64,000 nucleotides of DNA from Solea solea (GCF_958295425.1 NC_081144.1:3769739-3833738); one strand, 5' to 3'; shown: positions 1 through 13,274, counted from the first letter of the stretch. The notes: a model not told the origin generated them from the letters alone. A program made the numbers and translations.

Positions 1-106
1 AAACTCTTCAAAGAAGAGTGGAAGCTGTTATAGCTGCAAGGAGGGGGAACAATTCCATATTAAAGTACTGTGTATAAATACTCAGGTGTCCAAATACTTT
101 TGTCCA
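1..106 (+). mobile_element. Tc1/mariner remnant (3' end)
   Basis: This is the degenerate 3' end of a Tc1-like element. It shows the end of a transposase-like frame (RRVEAVIAA-like, broken) followed by the typical terminal sequence CAGGTGTCCAAATACTTTTG at 83-102. It lies in the syn2 intron just downstream, in gene direction, of exon 6. Its left part is cut by the window edge. No intact reading frame remains. Confidence 0.7.
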
Positions 107-173
107 TGTTGTGTTTATTCATCGCAACTAAACAAAAAATGTGTATTCTTTCATTTTGCAACAGAAAACTTAC

Positions 174-3100
174 CTTTCCCATACCGGAGTGGGCGTGTCC
201 AATCTTCACGACAACAGGAAATGACGGCATGCTTACCTACAATATGAAAACACGAGGGGTGAGTAATTGCCTTTTATTCTTCTCTGTGCTTTTCATTTTG
301 CAATTTCAAACCTCCAGGAATTTGATTGCACAAGATTAAAATATATAGTTGTTTTTTTCCACAATCTCACCATCTCCTTGTAGTTTGGGTAAAAGGTCTG
401 TTCAATCAGAGGGAACTTCTCAGCACCCAGTTTCCTGTGCGTGTTTATTAGTTGAGCGAACTGGACACACAAAGAGATTAATAAATCAGATATATGGCAG
501 CTTATAAATTAGTGTAAGCTGGAGGATAAAATCCACTGAAGTTCTCCCTACCGCCCAGGGCTTGTCACACAGGTTGTAGATCGACTCGAGGGAATTGATG
601 CTCGGGACGCCTCCGTACTGCAGACCGATGATTAGGTTGCGAAAATCCTCGTTCTGGGTCATACTGAAGGCGTGTTGACGAATGAGGACAAAGTCTGGCT
701 TGAATGACCTAGAAGATAAAGTTATAGCCGACATGTGGAGAAAAAAATGAAAATCTGACCAGAAAAACTGCAACTGGCGGCAAATTCTGAGCGTTAGAAG
801 TTATGAATCAGCACTGTAGCTGTTTTTACGTTGGATTTTACTGATGAAAGCAGTTATTTTTTTACAGCTGTAATAACACTGAGGTATAAATTCCCTTGTG
901 TGAAGGTGTGTGTGTGTGTGTGTGTGTTCCTCACCTGACAACCTTGGTACTGTTCCTCCAAACCTGCATGTTGACAATGCAGGAGCCGTTGGCATGAGCC
1001 ACAACATTGATCTCATTGAATTCAGCCTGAGGAGTTTAGGTTGAAACGAATACAAGAACAGAGAACTTTAACTTTATCTTTATTCTGTGTCACACAAGCT
1101 CTTCAAAATGGAAATCAGTGGTGCGGTAAAACGTACCTGCTCCACTTTGATGTCATAGTCCCCGTATATTTTCTTTCCTTTGAACAATTTGGGCCTGGTT
1201 GAAACAGAGACACAGACTTGTGTTAACTTTTAATGTAAATTCAGAAACTCCCGACCCCGAGAGAAAAGCTACTGTCACTTTGCAAGAACTTGGGAAATAA
1301 AGTGAAGACAAATCTATACCACTTTATTTCTCACAAGCCGCACAAACACCCACTTGCAGAAATGCAGTGAGTCTTTCTTATAGTTCTCCTAAGGACAGTG
1401 ATAATATTATACATTTTTAAAACATAAAACAGCTGATGTAGGGAGAAAGGCAGGGTTATGGCAAGCTTTGACTATCTGGATTTACCATTACAGAAATCTG
1501 TGATGTCATTTTGACTCGTCAGAACTACAGTTAAATATATCTGCAATTCAATTTTTACTGGTCAGAATGATGTCACCTTTGCCATTCATGTGTATGGGGT
1601 TTTTCGTCTACAACATCATTATGACTATCTGCAACTGAACCCTAGATATCTAGAAAGGACAACGTAGATCTTCAAATGAGGATATTAATAAAAGCTATCT
1701 TGAACTTGAATTGTGACTAATCGTAATGAGGTAATGGATATCTGAAACTGGAATTAGAGATATCGACAATGACAACCCCCCGATACACAAGTATGTCAAA
1801 GGTGAAGTCACTTTGACTAGTAAAAACTCAAATGCACGTGTCTGAGACTGTATTTCAGACACAGATATCAGTAGTTAGTATCCTGTCTACTGATTAGTTA
1901 ATAGTGCTAACCACGACACCAAATGTGTCGCCAATTTATATACTCATTTAAATATTTATTTACTAGTTTCATGATCAGCATATTTTATTAGAAGAAGGTT
2001 TTATCGTATACAGACATCGTATGAGACATCATCATCATCATTGGTGTTACCCAGAATCCAGAAGATGTTTTGCCCATTATCATAAAGGCCCTCGATTAAG
2101 CCCTAGGGTGTTTCCCGTAGCCAATAGGGTTTAGTTTTATAGTTTTAGGCTGGTCATTATCTTAAAATTATAGGTGGTAATGAACTTTGTGCTCTGCTAT
2201 CTTTATCTGCCAGTTAAATTAAGATTTTAATGTAGAATTCTGAGATATGGCTACAAGTTGTTTCACACCCAAGTCAAAGAGTGATTGAGTCCAAGTAGAA
2301 AAAGGACAAGCAACTCCTCCCCCCCCCCCCAAAACAAAATTACATCAGGCTCTTCCTCAGACTACTGATAAATAAAGATATAAAAGTATACATAACGTTT
2401 CAGGCCATAGCCATCAACATACTAACCAGGGATAATCGGAATAACAACATAGAGCAACAGCAATAGAAAAACACCATAAGGTTGATTGTATAGTAATAAT
2501 AATAATAATAATAATAAAAAATAATTTAAAGTCAGTTCACATTATACAAGTGCTATTAATGATTTCCTGGTGCTTGCTCCATTTGTAGTACTATGCCGGG
2601 GGAATGATGAGGTGAGGTTATATTACACTCAATTCACAATTGCAGAAAATGGCTCCAGATTTCATCAGCACCGCTGATTCAGCGCCTTTTTAATACCCGT
2701 CTCTTCTTCTTCTTCTTCCTGCCTGAATAAAAAGTCCACCTGCTGCATGTCCTTAAACATCTTGTTCCTCCTGAACCAAGAGTAAATCTTGTCCGATGGG
2801 ATTCAGATTAAGATGGATCAGTGTCTGGAAAGTGACAGCGTGCAGAGATTAAAGGGACTTGGCTTGGCAACATAAGCTTTGACAGAAGCAACACCCCGAG
2901 GTTTCAACTCTAGAAGAGGGTCATCTACTGTAAATCAATGTTAACAGGGAACCTTTCACTTCTGTTTCCTTTAGTAGCCTCTGAGGAACCATTCCAGTTT
3001 GCAGTTCCACACTCGAGCAACAACAATAGCACAAAACAGTCTGCTGCAGTGCAAGAGAGGGAAACTGCTGCAGAGCGTCACATAACAAACTCTTTATCTA

Positions 3101-6100
3101 AATGGATTTTGTCGAATGAGCATGTTTGTATATTGTTAGTTTGGCCGTGACGGTGCAAAATGAAGATACTGAGAAATTGACACTTTCAATATGAGTGTGC
3201 ATTGCTTGTTGAAAATCTCTCTCGTTTTTGTCACTACATTTTCAAGTTCTCACCCCTTCTTTTATGCCCCCCTTTTATTACCCGTCTATTTAGCGAGGAG
3301 GTATAAGATGAATAATTCACCCTCTATCTAATTACCACAAGAGGGCCTATTTGGCTGTGGAGGAAAACAGACATTAAAATATGAATCACCGCTCCCCATT
3401 GCTGTGAAAATGAAAAGCTTGCTGAGCTCCGTGATGAATGACATGAATACAGTATGAGAGATGTGTGTTTGCAAAACACAGCCCCTCCCTCCATCGAGAA
3501 CAGATTCGAGCTGATGAGACAAGGCAGGGAAAAAACAAACCCTCGCTTTCACTCTGAGTATTTTAAAAATTGGATCTTACATGAGGAATAGCTTTATGGG
3601 GGGAATATAGCATTGATCCATCGATCTATGCGACAATAAACCACAGCACGGAGCACAGCCGAGCTCAGAAGTCTAAGTACATTGAAGGAAATGGAGATAA
3701 GAATAAGTGAGAAGGACAGCATACTGCGATATTATGGTTATCAACTGCCAAAGAGTAAGATTCATTCAAAAAGGACATCTCCCTGTAGTCTGTTCACCAA
3801 CATCTGTCAAGAACATGCATGAATATGCGTTTGTCACTTCAAAGCAACCATGTCCTCTCTAATTCAGTGGTTCTCCAACTTTTTATCACCAATTGAGCTC
3901 TCGAATCAACAAACATTATCACCAAAATTAAAAATACAGTGGTGTAAATAGATCGAACTATGGACTTTTCACAGGAGGCAGAATGTCAATATTTCAAGGA
4001 ATCTGCTCCAGTGTTTTGGAAAAAAAGTGTGAGTTAATTACTGAGCACTCATGCTCATGTTGGCCCACTGAGAGAGAGAGAGAGAGGGGGGAATACAAGA
4101 GGAGATACAGTATTTACCTGAATCATTCATTAATAATTATCATTGAATTATTTAAACTCCATCCAGCCATTGTTTACCACTTTATCCTCCACATGAGGGT
4201 CGCAGTGGGCACTGGAACCAATCCCAGCTGACATAGGGAGCGAAAGGCAGGGCAGACAGGTCGCCTGTCCATCACTGGGTTATTGTTATTTCTGCCTCTC
4301 AGTCAAAACAACAACAACAACAAGGAAGCAGCGTGGGCTCATGGGTATTGTTTTGTCTCAGTGTGTTTGTGGACAAAGCTTCCACAGTGACAAATATACA
4401 AAATAAAATGAAATAACATGGTTGGTGTTACTGGTCAGCACCGGGTTCGCGATCTAATGAGCCACTAAATTGAATATGTACAATTTGGATTGGAAACATT
4501 TTGGCCAGTGAAACAATAACATTAGTTTTGTTGTTTTTAATATTGTAATGCAGCAGTGTTTCATAATTAAATCTTTACAATAATAACAATAAGATGAAAA
4601 ATATGTTCCTCTATTGTTATAGTAAAATGTAAATATTGACATAAAAGAGTTTATCGTTCAAAGGATTCACCCGTGGGCACAGTGAGCTCCAGCAGCTGGA
4701 GTTGAATTTTAATGTCTCATCATTCTTTTGCCTGTTTAGCATTCAATCTCATGTGTGGGTCTAATTTTTAATTAGATCAGGCTCGGCTCATACAAACATA
4801 ATTTGAGTGATAACGGCTCAAGTCTCTGATTTATTTAAGAACACACTTCAAAAGCTCTAAAAAAAAAAAAAATGTAAACAATTTTAATGAAATGAAAATG
4901 AACAGTCTACCTGCCTCTGTGCTTCTGCACTTCAGCTGCGTTATGGGGTGGAGAAGACCGAGGCAGTAGCGCTCTGTCATTAGTCTGATAAGTAAAACCG
5001 TGAACCATCTGCTCCTCCTGTCACCGGAGCAATTTATAGCGAAGCATTCCTGGTATAAAACAAACCCTCTGTGGATGAACGCCAGCCTCGTCTATCAAGT
5101 AAAAACACCGGCTTTATTACAGAATGTGACCGTCAGCAGTTTTTCAATTTCGCACGTACTTTATCTTACTCTGGTATATTAAGCTTAAAGGCCCAGTGTG
5201 TTTGGGAGAATTAGGTCTCATTTAGACGGCGCCCCAAAACGGATTTGTACGATCAGAATCAGATCTTCCTGACCAACTGTTGTCTTGTCACTTTGTCTAG
5301 TCTGGTCTTCCACATGAAGTTTTATAGTTACAGGCCATGCCCCGGGAAAACAAGCAGTCGTGGATATCGTAAAAAGAAAAAATCCAATACGATATGTGAA
5401 CCCTAAACGTGCTGTAAAGAGAGATGTCCGCCACCAGTGTCATGTGACCGATTGTACTTGTAAATGGATCTATCAACAGTAGGAGCATTAGTAGGAATTT
5501 AAGGGTTTTGATATCGGTATCAGACTCAGAAAAGTGGTATTGAGCCACCACCAAATGCAATTTTAGTTGAAGTTTATGAATTATGAAGTGTATTAATCAG
5601 CCGTCTATTTAAATATTTAAAATAACCCATTATGTGCTCTTTAAACACACAGCAGACAGTATAAATTCTGCTTTTAGGGGCCTTTCTGCACAAAGTTTGC
5701 ATGTTTCCCTGTGTGTGCGTGAGGTTTCTTCTTCAGTTTCTTCCCACAGTTCAGAAACCTGCAAATTCGGGGATTAGGCAAATTGGACACTCTAAATTGA
5801 CCGTCGGCTTACAGTGACGGATGAAATGAAAGGCTCCGTCCGTCTCCCTCCATAAATAGGCCTTAATTACAGTGGCGGACCAGGGCGAACGCACTGCAGC
5901 GACCTCAAACACATGCAGGAGGAGAAACAAGCTGCATATTCACAAATGCTGCAGATTCAACACGCAAACGAAAACAAAAATACACGCAGAAGTGAAAACA
6001 CACACACAAAGGACATCGACATTTGGTTTTCAAAATAAAACCCTCAGATCACCATATCTGTGTACACGTTTGAAAGCACATCTCCTTGCAGCTATGTGTC

Positions 6101-9100
6101 AGAGACCTATTAATTGGACATAAGCATCTGCAAGTGCTGTATACATTGATATCTGATAGTGTACCGTAAACCAGTTGTACTGTACAATGTTTAAAATTCT
6201 AATTAAAAGTCTGATTCACTCTTTTAATCCGAAATTATTATGAACTTTAAGATGTAATAACGGCATACTTTTCTACGCCCAGAGCGAACTGATCATAAAA
6301 ACTGCTTGTTCAAGGAGGATAACCTCTTAATAAAGGTCTTTTAATAAAGTAAGAATTACGGCTGGTCGTATAGAGCTGCACGAAAACGAGCACTCCCACA
6401 GACCCACTTCCATTATTGAATATGCTGGTGTTTTAGTTTTTTGCTTGTGTTTTGGGATTTGTGTGTGTTTTCTGTCCTGCGTGCGTTTTGGGGTTTGTGT
6501 GTGTTTTTGTTTCCGTTTCTGCAGCATTTGTGAATATGTAGCTCGTTTCTCCTCCTGCATGTGTTTTGGGTCGTTGCAGTGGGTTGGCCCTGTCAGCCAC
6601 CGTACTTAGTGGTGAGATGGTGCGACATGATAGAAATGGAAAGGTAGAAAGGACTCCTCTGCTCCCGACCGAAAAAGATAACAGTTTCAGCTTCAAAATA
6701 ACAAACAACAACAGAAAAGAAATCGCACACAGTGGCTGGTTTGTCCACTTGGGCTACTGTAGAAACATGGTGGCACCAGATGGTAACTTCTGTACGGCAA
6801 AATAAAAAATCCTCACCTACATATCTACATAATCCAAATAGTTTTTATTTTAAAGGGACTACATATATTCTATATTCTTACCCGAGTGTATTTATGTGGA
6901 ATATGTTCAATCTCTGCCAATAAACCGCCCTAAATGTAAATATTTAATAGGGAAGTAATAGTCTGATAATAACATATTTTTATTGTTGTTTAACAAATGT
7001 AATAGTGTAGTAATTAGGAGATAATATTACATTTATACAATGTTATTTTGAAAGTAATGAGAGTTACTACAGACTACGATCAGTGCAATATCTTCACATT
7101 AAAATATTTATGAATAAAAACAGGACATTTTCATATTATACAGTTGAGATTACTTGGTGATTACTATATAAATACGATGGTATTACCATAGTATTACTCA
7201 TTACAAAGTTATTGCCATATTGTTATTTTGTTGTAATATTAAGTGTTACCAGTCATTTTAATTATTATTTTTTTTGTAATACATCACAATAATTTTCCCA
7301 TAACAAAGCAGAATAGTAAATTCAACTGGTGGTAAATATGTCTTTTTAATTTATTTGCATAATATTTAGGCCTGTTCTTCTACATATTTTGGCACTGAGA
7401 GCTGACTCTGTGTGTCTGAAAGACTCTTTTTATTTTCCTGCGTATTTTTGGCGGCTTGCAGCGCTCGTCAAGCCGGTTTCAGTTTTCAGCAGTGGGCCGA
7501 TAAAAAAATGTCTCAAAACAGATTATTGTGAAATGAGATACGGCACATAAACAAACCCCTCAGAAGCAAAAGTGTGCCAACATTACAGAGAACAATGGGT
7601 CCCCTGAAAAAAGTTGCACTAAAATAGAGAGAAGGCTCAGAGTCTTGGAGTTTGCCAACAGCTATATTTATTTTTTTTAATGGGTTTTGGTTCTGAGAGC
7701 TGAAGACAAAACACTCAGTATTTCAAACCCATTAGTGTCTTCCCTCCTCTCTGAGTCAGTCTCAGTGTAGTCTTTGTTTCCTTTTGGCATATTTAACCTA
7801 CACCTACAAGCTACAGGAGACAAACAGGCCCACACTCCACAGAGTAAACACAGACAGAGTTCTCCTGTTGTAACTAAGAACTGCTGGGTCAGAGCCATAA
7901 TAAATAAAAATATACATATATTCTTTCTTTTTCCTCCCTGAAGCCAATGCAGAAGTAATAATAAATTGACTAGCCACCAGGGGGCATCTCCACTAATTAC
8001 AAAAATAACTTGCTTCTTAATTGATATATTATGTCAGTTAGGCATGGGGCGATTTATTTTAATTTTTTTTTATTATAATTACCATTTATGATATTATTAT
8101 TTTTTAGATTCTTAAACAGATGCACGTCGCAGATACATATTGTTTTTTAAAATATAATTTAATAGGATCAGATATGATGAATGTCTTGGGACCTTTCTCT
8201 GTGCATGTTCTCCCAGTGTCTGTTTGCATGGGTCTCCTACGAGTTCCTTTGGTCTCATCAAGCCTCCATCTGACCTCGCGATTTCAGTTGTATAATGACA
8301 GTAACGATCCTTCCCTTTCCGTTCCTTCCTTTATTTAGAGGACAAAAACCCTGGCACATATGAGAGGACACTGACAGCTAGTATTGTCCAGTCAGTGCCC
8401 TGGTGATGCCTCTGAACCTCCATTTGTGACGTCAGGAGCGGCTGCGACCTGGTCAAAGGTTTTACAATTTAACCCGAACAAAGCAATCTGAGCAAGCAAA
8501 CACAAACAATGCGGCTGCCGTCTCAGTGATATTGAGCAGTCATTAAAAATACATGGAGCAGTCGGACATAGAAAGCCTGATCTCCCAAGTGTGTGTGTGT
8601 GTGTGCTGGATATGTGACGCTTAGAAACCACCAGAACAATAACAGTCTGCAAGGATCACGAATACAACGAAGATAAGACCTGCGTAAGGCACCAGAACAG
8701 GAAATCACTTGACATTTTTTAATCAAATATTAAGGAATGAGTTTGAAACACTATCTTATTCCCATACCAGTTAGAACGAGCCTTTGATGATTGACGTGCT
8801 TTTTAGTTTAATGAACTATATTGTGTTTTCTCTGCCAGAACTGAAGGGCAGTGTGTGTGTCGGTGTACTGGCACGTCACGCTGTGATCTCAATTCCCCAA
8901 ACAAGCCACTTCCTTTCCTCTTAGAATTACCGACCTCTTAAGGCTGGCATCCATCCCACTGACGAGAGGCTAATCTCATTAAAAAGAATCAAAGTTTCTA
9001 TTGAATGGAAAAAAAAAGCCAGTCCCGCACAATTACGTAAGACAGGCTGTCTGAAGTATGCAATATCCTTATATAATATAATGTGATATGGTGTATTAGT

Positions 9101-11103
9101 CTTTAATTTCTTTTAATTTCATTACAGTACGCAAACATCCTCTGATGGAAATACTGCTCTATCTGTATGTGATCTGTGAGTGTGTGGAAAACTAAACACA
9201 TTATACAAAATATACAAAAAAATTATAAAATATGAAATAATAAATAGAGTCACCTTATCTCTCGCTCCAGCTTAATCCAATTTCACTATACCTGTGTGTG
9301 CAGTATATGTGAGGAAGAGGAGGATGATGAGAGAGCAAATGATCTTATTGGGAATAAATAAATCTGCCTCCTGTGAAAAGACTGTAGCTTTCATTTGCCC
9401 GGCCACTGTATTTGAACATTTAACTTTGAGAGCTCAATATTGTCTTCCAGCTGGAGCACACTGACTCCCTTTTTTTTTAAGAATCAATTTTGAAGGTCCG
9501 TCATTGAGAGCCTGTTTGTTTGGCTGTGCCTGTTTTTGAACCGGTTCCAAAGTTGCCCACGAGAAACTGTTTTTAGCTGCTGGGCTCGGAAACTGTAAGA
9601 CCCTGCCTCGCTACACCAGACGTGCAAATTCAATCGAAGCCAAAAACCTTTTTTATTTTTCGTCACGGATCATCATTTCTCAGCTTTCCTGATTTTTGCA
9701 TCAATTAAATAACAAAACATTACATTTTACTTTATGCTTTAAAATGTCCTCCTTTTATTGGGTGTTTTATATTTTGCACTATCTCTATATTACTATTTAT
9801 CTTATTTCCGTGTCTATTGTCTTAAAATGTTGCAGGTGCTTTGTACATAAAGGTTTACAATTCTTTTTTATTATTGTCGTTAATCCTGATATAAAACTCA
9901 TAAAACAACAAAACAGACTGCAGAGTTAAATGCCAGTTGTGAAGGCTTTTTTGTAATATGGGCAAAATTACCATTCAGGCTTATTCTTATTCCTGATTGT
10001 GCTGTTTTATATCTGTCCCAAATGAGTTGCCAATGTTTGAATCCTCAAATAAAAATCACTGTTCGTACCAAGTCAGCCCCAGTAATCCCTCTGTGCTTTG
10101 AGGTTTAACCATAAAGTTTATTAATAATAATAATAATAATAATGTACCACAAGAGACACAACATAGTGTGAAAAATAATGTGAGTTATCCACTGTGCGAT
10201 ACAGCAGCACAGCTCGAGTTCATATTGCAGTGGAAAAAAATCGACTGGCAGCTGAGTAAACAAATGTTAATCATGAAGAGGTGATAGATAGATTTTGACG
10301 TATAACACTTCTCCTTCTTCTTCTTCTTTACCACAGTAGACTGACAAACACACTTGCTATAAGCTGCCCCCACTCTCTGGGGCATTGACTCTCTGTAATT
10401 CCCTAAACGCTTCCTTCTTCTCAGCCCTCGCTTGACATCACTGATGAGATGGTGTCTATTTCACCAAGCAGGCTGAGTAATCTTTCTACAGCACGTCCGT
10501 CCCTGCACATGACTGAGACCCGTGCACTTTTCTCTGCAGTAAATTACATTAATCATTCCTGTTTCATGTGCATAGCATGTCACGTGACCACTCTACCACT
10601 GTGCAACAGGGAAATCCCACTGGTGGAGGGAAAACACTGCAGTCCCTCTGTGTACCCCAATCCTGCACAACCTGTGGAACTCTCATTTGGATAACGGTGA
10701 AATGCAACATTACAGGATAACACTACACATTTTGTTTTTTTAATAATTAGTAACCGAGTTGTATGTTATTTTCTGTTCTTTCATTATCTACATACAGTTT
10801 ATTCAAGATAATTCAGAAACAGAGGGAAGAGAGAACAACAAAAATCCTCCATCTTGGTGTAATGTCATCACTGCTGAGAATCGATGGACCGCGTGTGTGT
10901 TAAGTACTGGCTGCCTTTTGTGTATGACTATAACTGAGGCATGTTGTGCCATCAAACCACAGCAGCAGAGCCCATTCACCTCTGCAGGGTGCTTCATACA
11001 GATGTTGCTTCCAGTGGCTCTGTAACCACTGCACACACAGGAATCATGAGGGATGAGAAAAATCAGCACCAAAAATGAAATAAAGCAACATAAAGCACAC
11101 ATG

Positions 11104-11156
<53 letters not shown>

Positions 11157-11549
11157 TACTCATATGATGGAGCAGAGCAACATATCATCTTACCACTCCT
11201 GTTGAGGCTCGTCGATGACCAGGAGGATCTTGAACTTCTTTGGTGTCGTGACTTGGGTCTGCTCCACAAGCCCCGCTGAGGCAGCGGTCTGCTTCACAAC
11301 GTTGGTGATGGAGCTGAAGAAGCCCGCTCCCGTGGACTGAGACTGCTGGGGTTTCCTCTCCGGTGCAGGGGAAGTGGCTGCAGGTGCAGGCCCGGTTGTG
11401 GGAGACTTGGCTGTGGGGGTCGTGGTGGTGTTGGAGGAAGCAGATGGAGGAGGCTGAGCAGGGTCAGGCCTCTGGAGGTCTGTCATGTAGCCATTGGGAA
11501 GGTTGGAGATGAACGTGCTGTCCGAGAGACGGCGGCGCAGGTAATTCAT
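174..11549 (-). CDS. syn2: synapsin II, exons 1-6 (partial, runs off left edge)
   Basis: Synapsins are presynaptic, vesicle-associated phosphoproteins that hold the reserve vesicle pool; they act in neuron terminals. Coding exons on the minus strand are 11549-11194, 1194-1137, 1026-935, 708-552, 460-371 and 236-174. They join in frame to give the first 272 residues. Exon 1 starts with domain [12 protein letters not shown], including the conserved phosphorylation site Ser9, then a Pro/Ser/Thr-rich linker and [10 protein letters not shown], which is characteristic of synapsin II. Exons 2-6 give the start of the ATP-grasp-like domain C ([54 protein letters not shown]). All junctions are GT-AG. 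The ATG at 11549 was chosen because it matches the family start. The rest of domain C and the C-terminus lie outside the window. The synapsin II rather than I or III call rests on these motifs and on the vgll4/slc6a1 neighbourhood. Confidence 0.95.
906..927. repeat. (GT)n microsatellite
   Basis: A short GT run in syn2 intron 3, two bases from the donor sequence of exon 3 (donor 929-934). Confidence 0.9.
3865..3962 (+). mobile_element. hAT-like terminal fragment
   Basis: The fragment begins CAGTGGTTCTCCAACTTTTT, which resembles hAT/Charlie-type termini (CAGTGGTTCTCAA). About 60 bases follow that are shared with a second fragment at 22205-22305, including GAGCTCTC and TACAGTGGTGTAA-like segments. 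No opposite terminus was found nearby. Confidence 0.5.
4150..4275 (-). mobile_element. teleost interspersed repeat, 3' part
   Basis: Read on the minus strand this is the common teleost repeat segment with GATGGACAGGCGACCTGTC, CAGCTGGGATTGG, and a tail leading into a GGATGGA motif. Related copies lie at 5695-5835 and 42020-42245. I do not assert a family name. Confidence 0.6.
5695..5835 (+). mobile_element. teleost interspersed repeat, 5' part
   Basis: It shares GCATGTT, TTCCCACAGT, GGGGATTAGGCAAA and CTCTAAATTGACCG with the copy at 42020-42245. It ends just before the inverted-repeat element at 5868. It is a remnant in syn2 intron 1. Confidence 0.6.
5868..6606. mobile_element. inverted-repeat (fold-back type) DNA element
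   Basis: The left arm (about 5868-6010) and right arm (about 6430-6606) are near-inverted copies. Shared pieces include ACACATGCAGGAGGAGAAAC, ATATTCACAAATGCTGCAGA and GCACTGCAGCGACC-like sequence. The ends read TACAGTGGCGGACCAGGGC on the left and the complement of TACGGTGGCTGACAGGGCC on the right. The roughly 420-bp centre is AT-rich with no recognisable transposase, so this is likely a non-autonomous element. Confidence 0.7.
7974..7986 (+). promoter_or_regulatory. CTCF-like core motif
   Basis: CCACCAGGGGGCA matches every position of the CTCF core CCASYAGRKGGCR on the plus strand. It sits in syn2 intron 1. This is motif evidence only. Confidence 0.45.
11101..11157. repeat. (TA)n microsatellite
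   Basis: A TA run with occasional G sits about 30 bp downstream, in gene direction, of the syn2 exon 1 donor (GTAAGA, 11188-11193). Confidence 0.95.
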
Positions 11550-12111
11550 GGCTGGACGCTGGAAGAGGCAACGATTGCTGGGTGTGGAAAACGATTCTGC
11601 AGCAGAGTCTCTTCTCTTAGCTGATAATGGCTGAGCTCCCAATGCAAAGTCTCAGCGACTGTATTCCCTCCCAGCTCATCAGAGCATCCTCAGAGCTCCC
11701 CCTCATGGGCAGTGACACTCTCCTCCGTCTCAACCAATCCCCTTGCACTCCTGCATCATTGCAAACGATGCTTGAGCCATGCCTCTCCTCCTTTTCCTCC
11801 TCTCTCCTCTCTCCACCCTCACTCACTTGCCTGCCTGCCTTCCTTCCCTCACCCCTCCCCCATTTTCTCCTGCCTCACAGGCGTCATGCTCTTTTTGATC
11901 CACAGCATTGTAAATACAGGGGTTTCCAGTGCAAGTGCATGAGGTTATACCGAAGAGTGCATCATAAATGCCTCCCTCTCTCCTCTTTGCCCCTGTCTGT
12001 CCTGTGTGTTTTTCTCAGTCCGGTGTCCACGCAGAGCAGTTGTCTGTGTGTATTATGCAGCCATGAAATCTAAAATGGCTGTTAGTAGTGGTGGGCAATG
12101 CTGAATGAGAG

Positions 12112-12158
12112 GTAGTGTCAGCTGCAGCAGCAGCAGCTCAGCAAGCAGCAGACACTAC
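12112..12158. other. imperfect hairpin with CAG-rich loop
   Basis: GTAGTGTC-A-GCTGC (12112-12125) pairs with GCAGC-A-GACACTAC (12145-12158), with one A-A mismatch. The 19-nt loop is built of AGC repeats. It lies about 560 bp upstream of the syn2 ATG. Whether it is transcribed is unknown. Confidence 0.5.
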
Positions 12159-13084
12159 AGGCACAATTCACCTCAGTATTTTTATTATTGACTCATTTAT
12201 AATAATTTATAAATAAAAACAGATTTTTAAATGCTGTTACAAGCCTGTTATTTACATTAATTATGACTAAATGCATACTTTCATCTTAAAGGTGCCTTCA
12301 GTTACATCAAAACTCAAAAGATGTTAAGTTTGTCCATTGTGGACTTTTGTAAAAACGTGGTGGCAAGTGATTAAATTAGAAGTGCAATTTTTTTATTTTC
12401 CACTTCCTGCTAAAATGAAAAATAATTTCTCTTAAATCTTATGCACTAGACATTTCATTACATGACAAATTGCCTCTGCTATTAGCAACTCCAATATGTT
12501 TTAATTAAATGAACACAAGCTTTAGTTTCCCCTAAAAATAAATGGAAAAAACTGCTTTGAGCAAATGTGCAGCTGCTTCTGGAGCTGGAACGTGGATCTC
12601 ACCTTATCTGCCTTTTAGTGGATGTTTTCTATTTAGCTCTGTCTCTGCTTTCTTACCTTTTTTCTGTGTTCAATTATCTTTGTTTAAATGTTGATTCAGC
12701 TGCCTTTTATGTACAAATGGTGCTATATATATATATATTGATATGACACATGTAAACAACATGAAATGCACTAGAAGCTTTTTCTTATTCTTCATTTTGC
12801 TGTCTTACATCTCACTGTCTGTGTTCCAACTGATTTGCCAAATGAGCTTAATAATGTTAGAATATGGTGTAATGTGGGGAGAATTGAAGACCACCGTGTC
12901 TCCAACGAAGGTAATAAATGGATGTTTTCAAAAGAGCCAGGAAACGCTTCAATAAATCAATAAGCTTTGCTGTTCAGAGGTCACAACAAATCAAAGCCTG
13001 ATGCTTTAAGTCTGGCACACACACACGTATGGGATGTAAAGCAAAAAAGAATTCAAACACCTTTCACTCTAAACAAAGTGACAC

Positions 13085-13086
<2 letters not shown>

Positions 13087-13126
<40 letters not shown>
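13087..13126. repeat. (AT)n microsatellite
   Basis: A pure AT run in the syn2-vgll4 intergenic region. The following 150 bp is T-rich and shows no gene. Confidence 0.95.
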
Positions 13127-13131
<5 letters not shown>

Positions 13132-13274
13132 ATTTTTTTTTATTTTGTTCGCTATTATTTATTCTCTTTTATTTCTTCATATTTATGTTTATTTATTCCA
13201 TGTCATTTTAATTCCCCTTCTTCTTATTATTATTTAAATTTCCTTAGTGTTTCATTTTTACATTTATTTACTTC

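Larger units (their letters stand above)
1195..11193 (-). other. syn2 intron 1 (10 kb, repeat-rich, no gene seen)
   Basis: This interval separates syn2 exons 1 and 2. No convincing exon was found in it on either strand; its short ORFs are AT-rich or lie on repeats. It holds transposon fragments listed separately, simple repeats such as (AAT)n near 2492-2517 and 10120-10143 and (GA)n near 4072-4086, and one CTCF-like core. A family with motifs such as GACTAGT and ATATCTG occupies about 1440-1880 and looks like an old interspersed repeat. Confidence 0.75.

Noticed and set aside
11672..11708. Possible RE1 site near the syn2 start (TCAGAGCTC ... GGGCAG)
   Set aside because: Both half-sites have mismatches at conserved positions, so the match is no better than chance.
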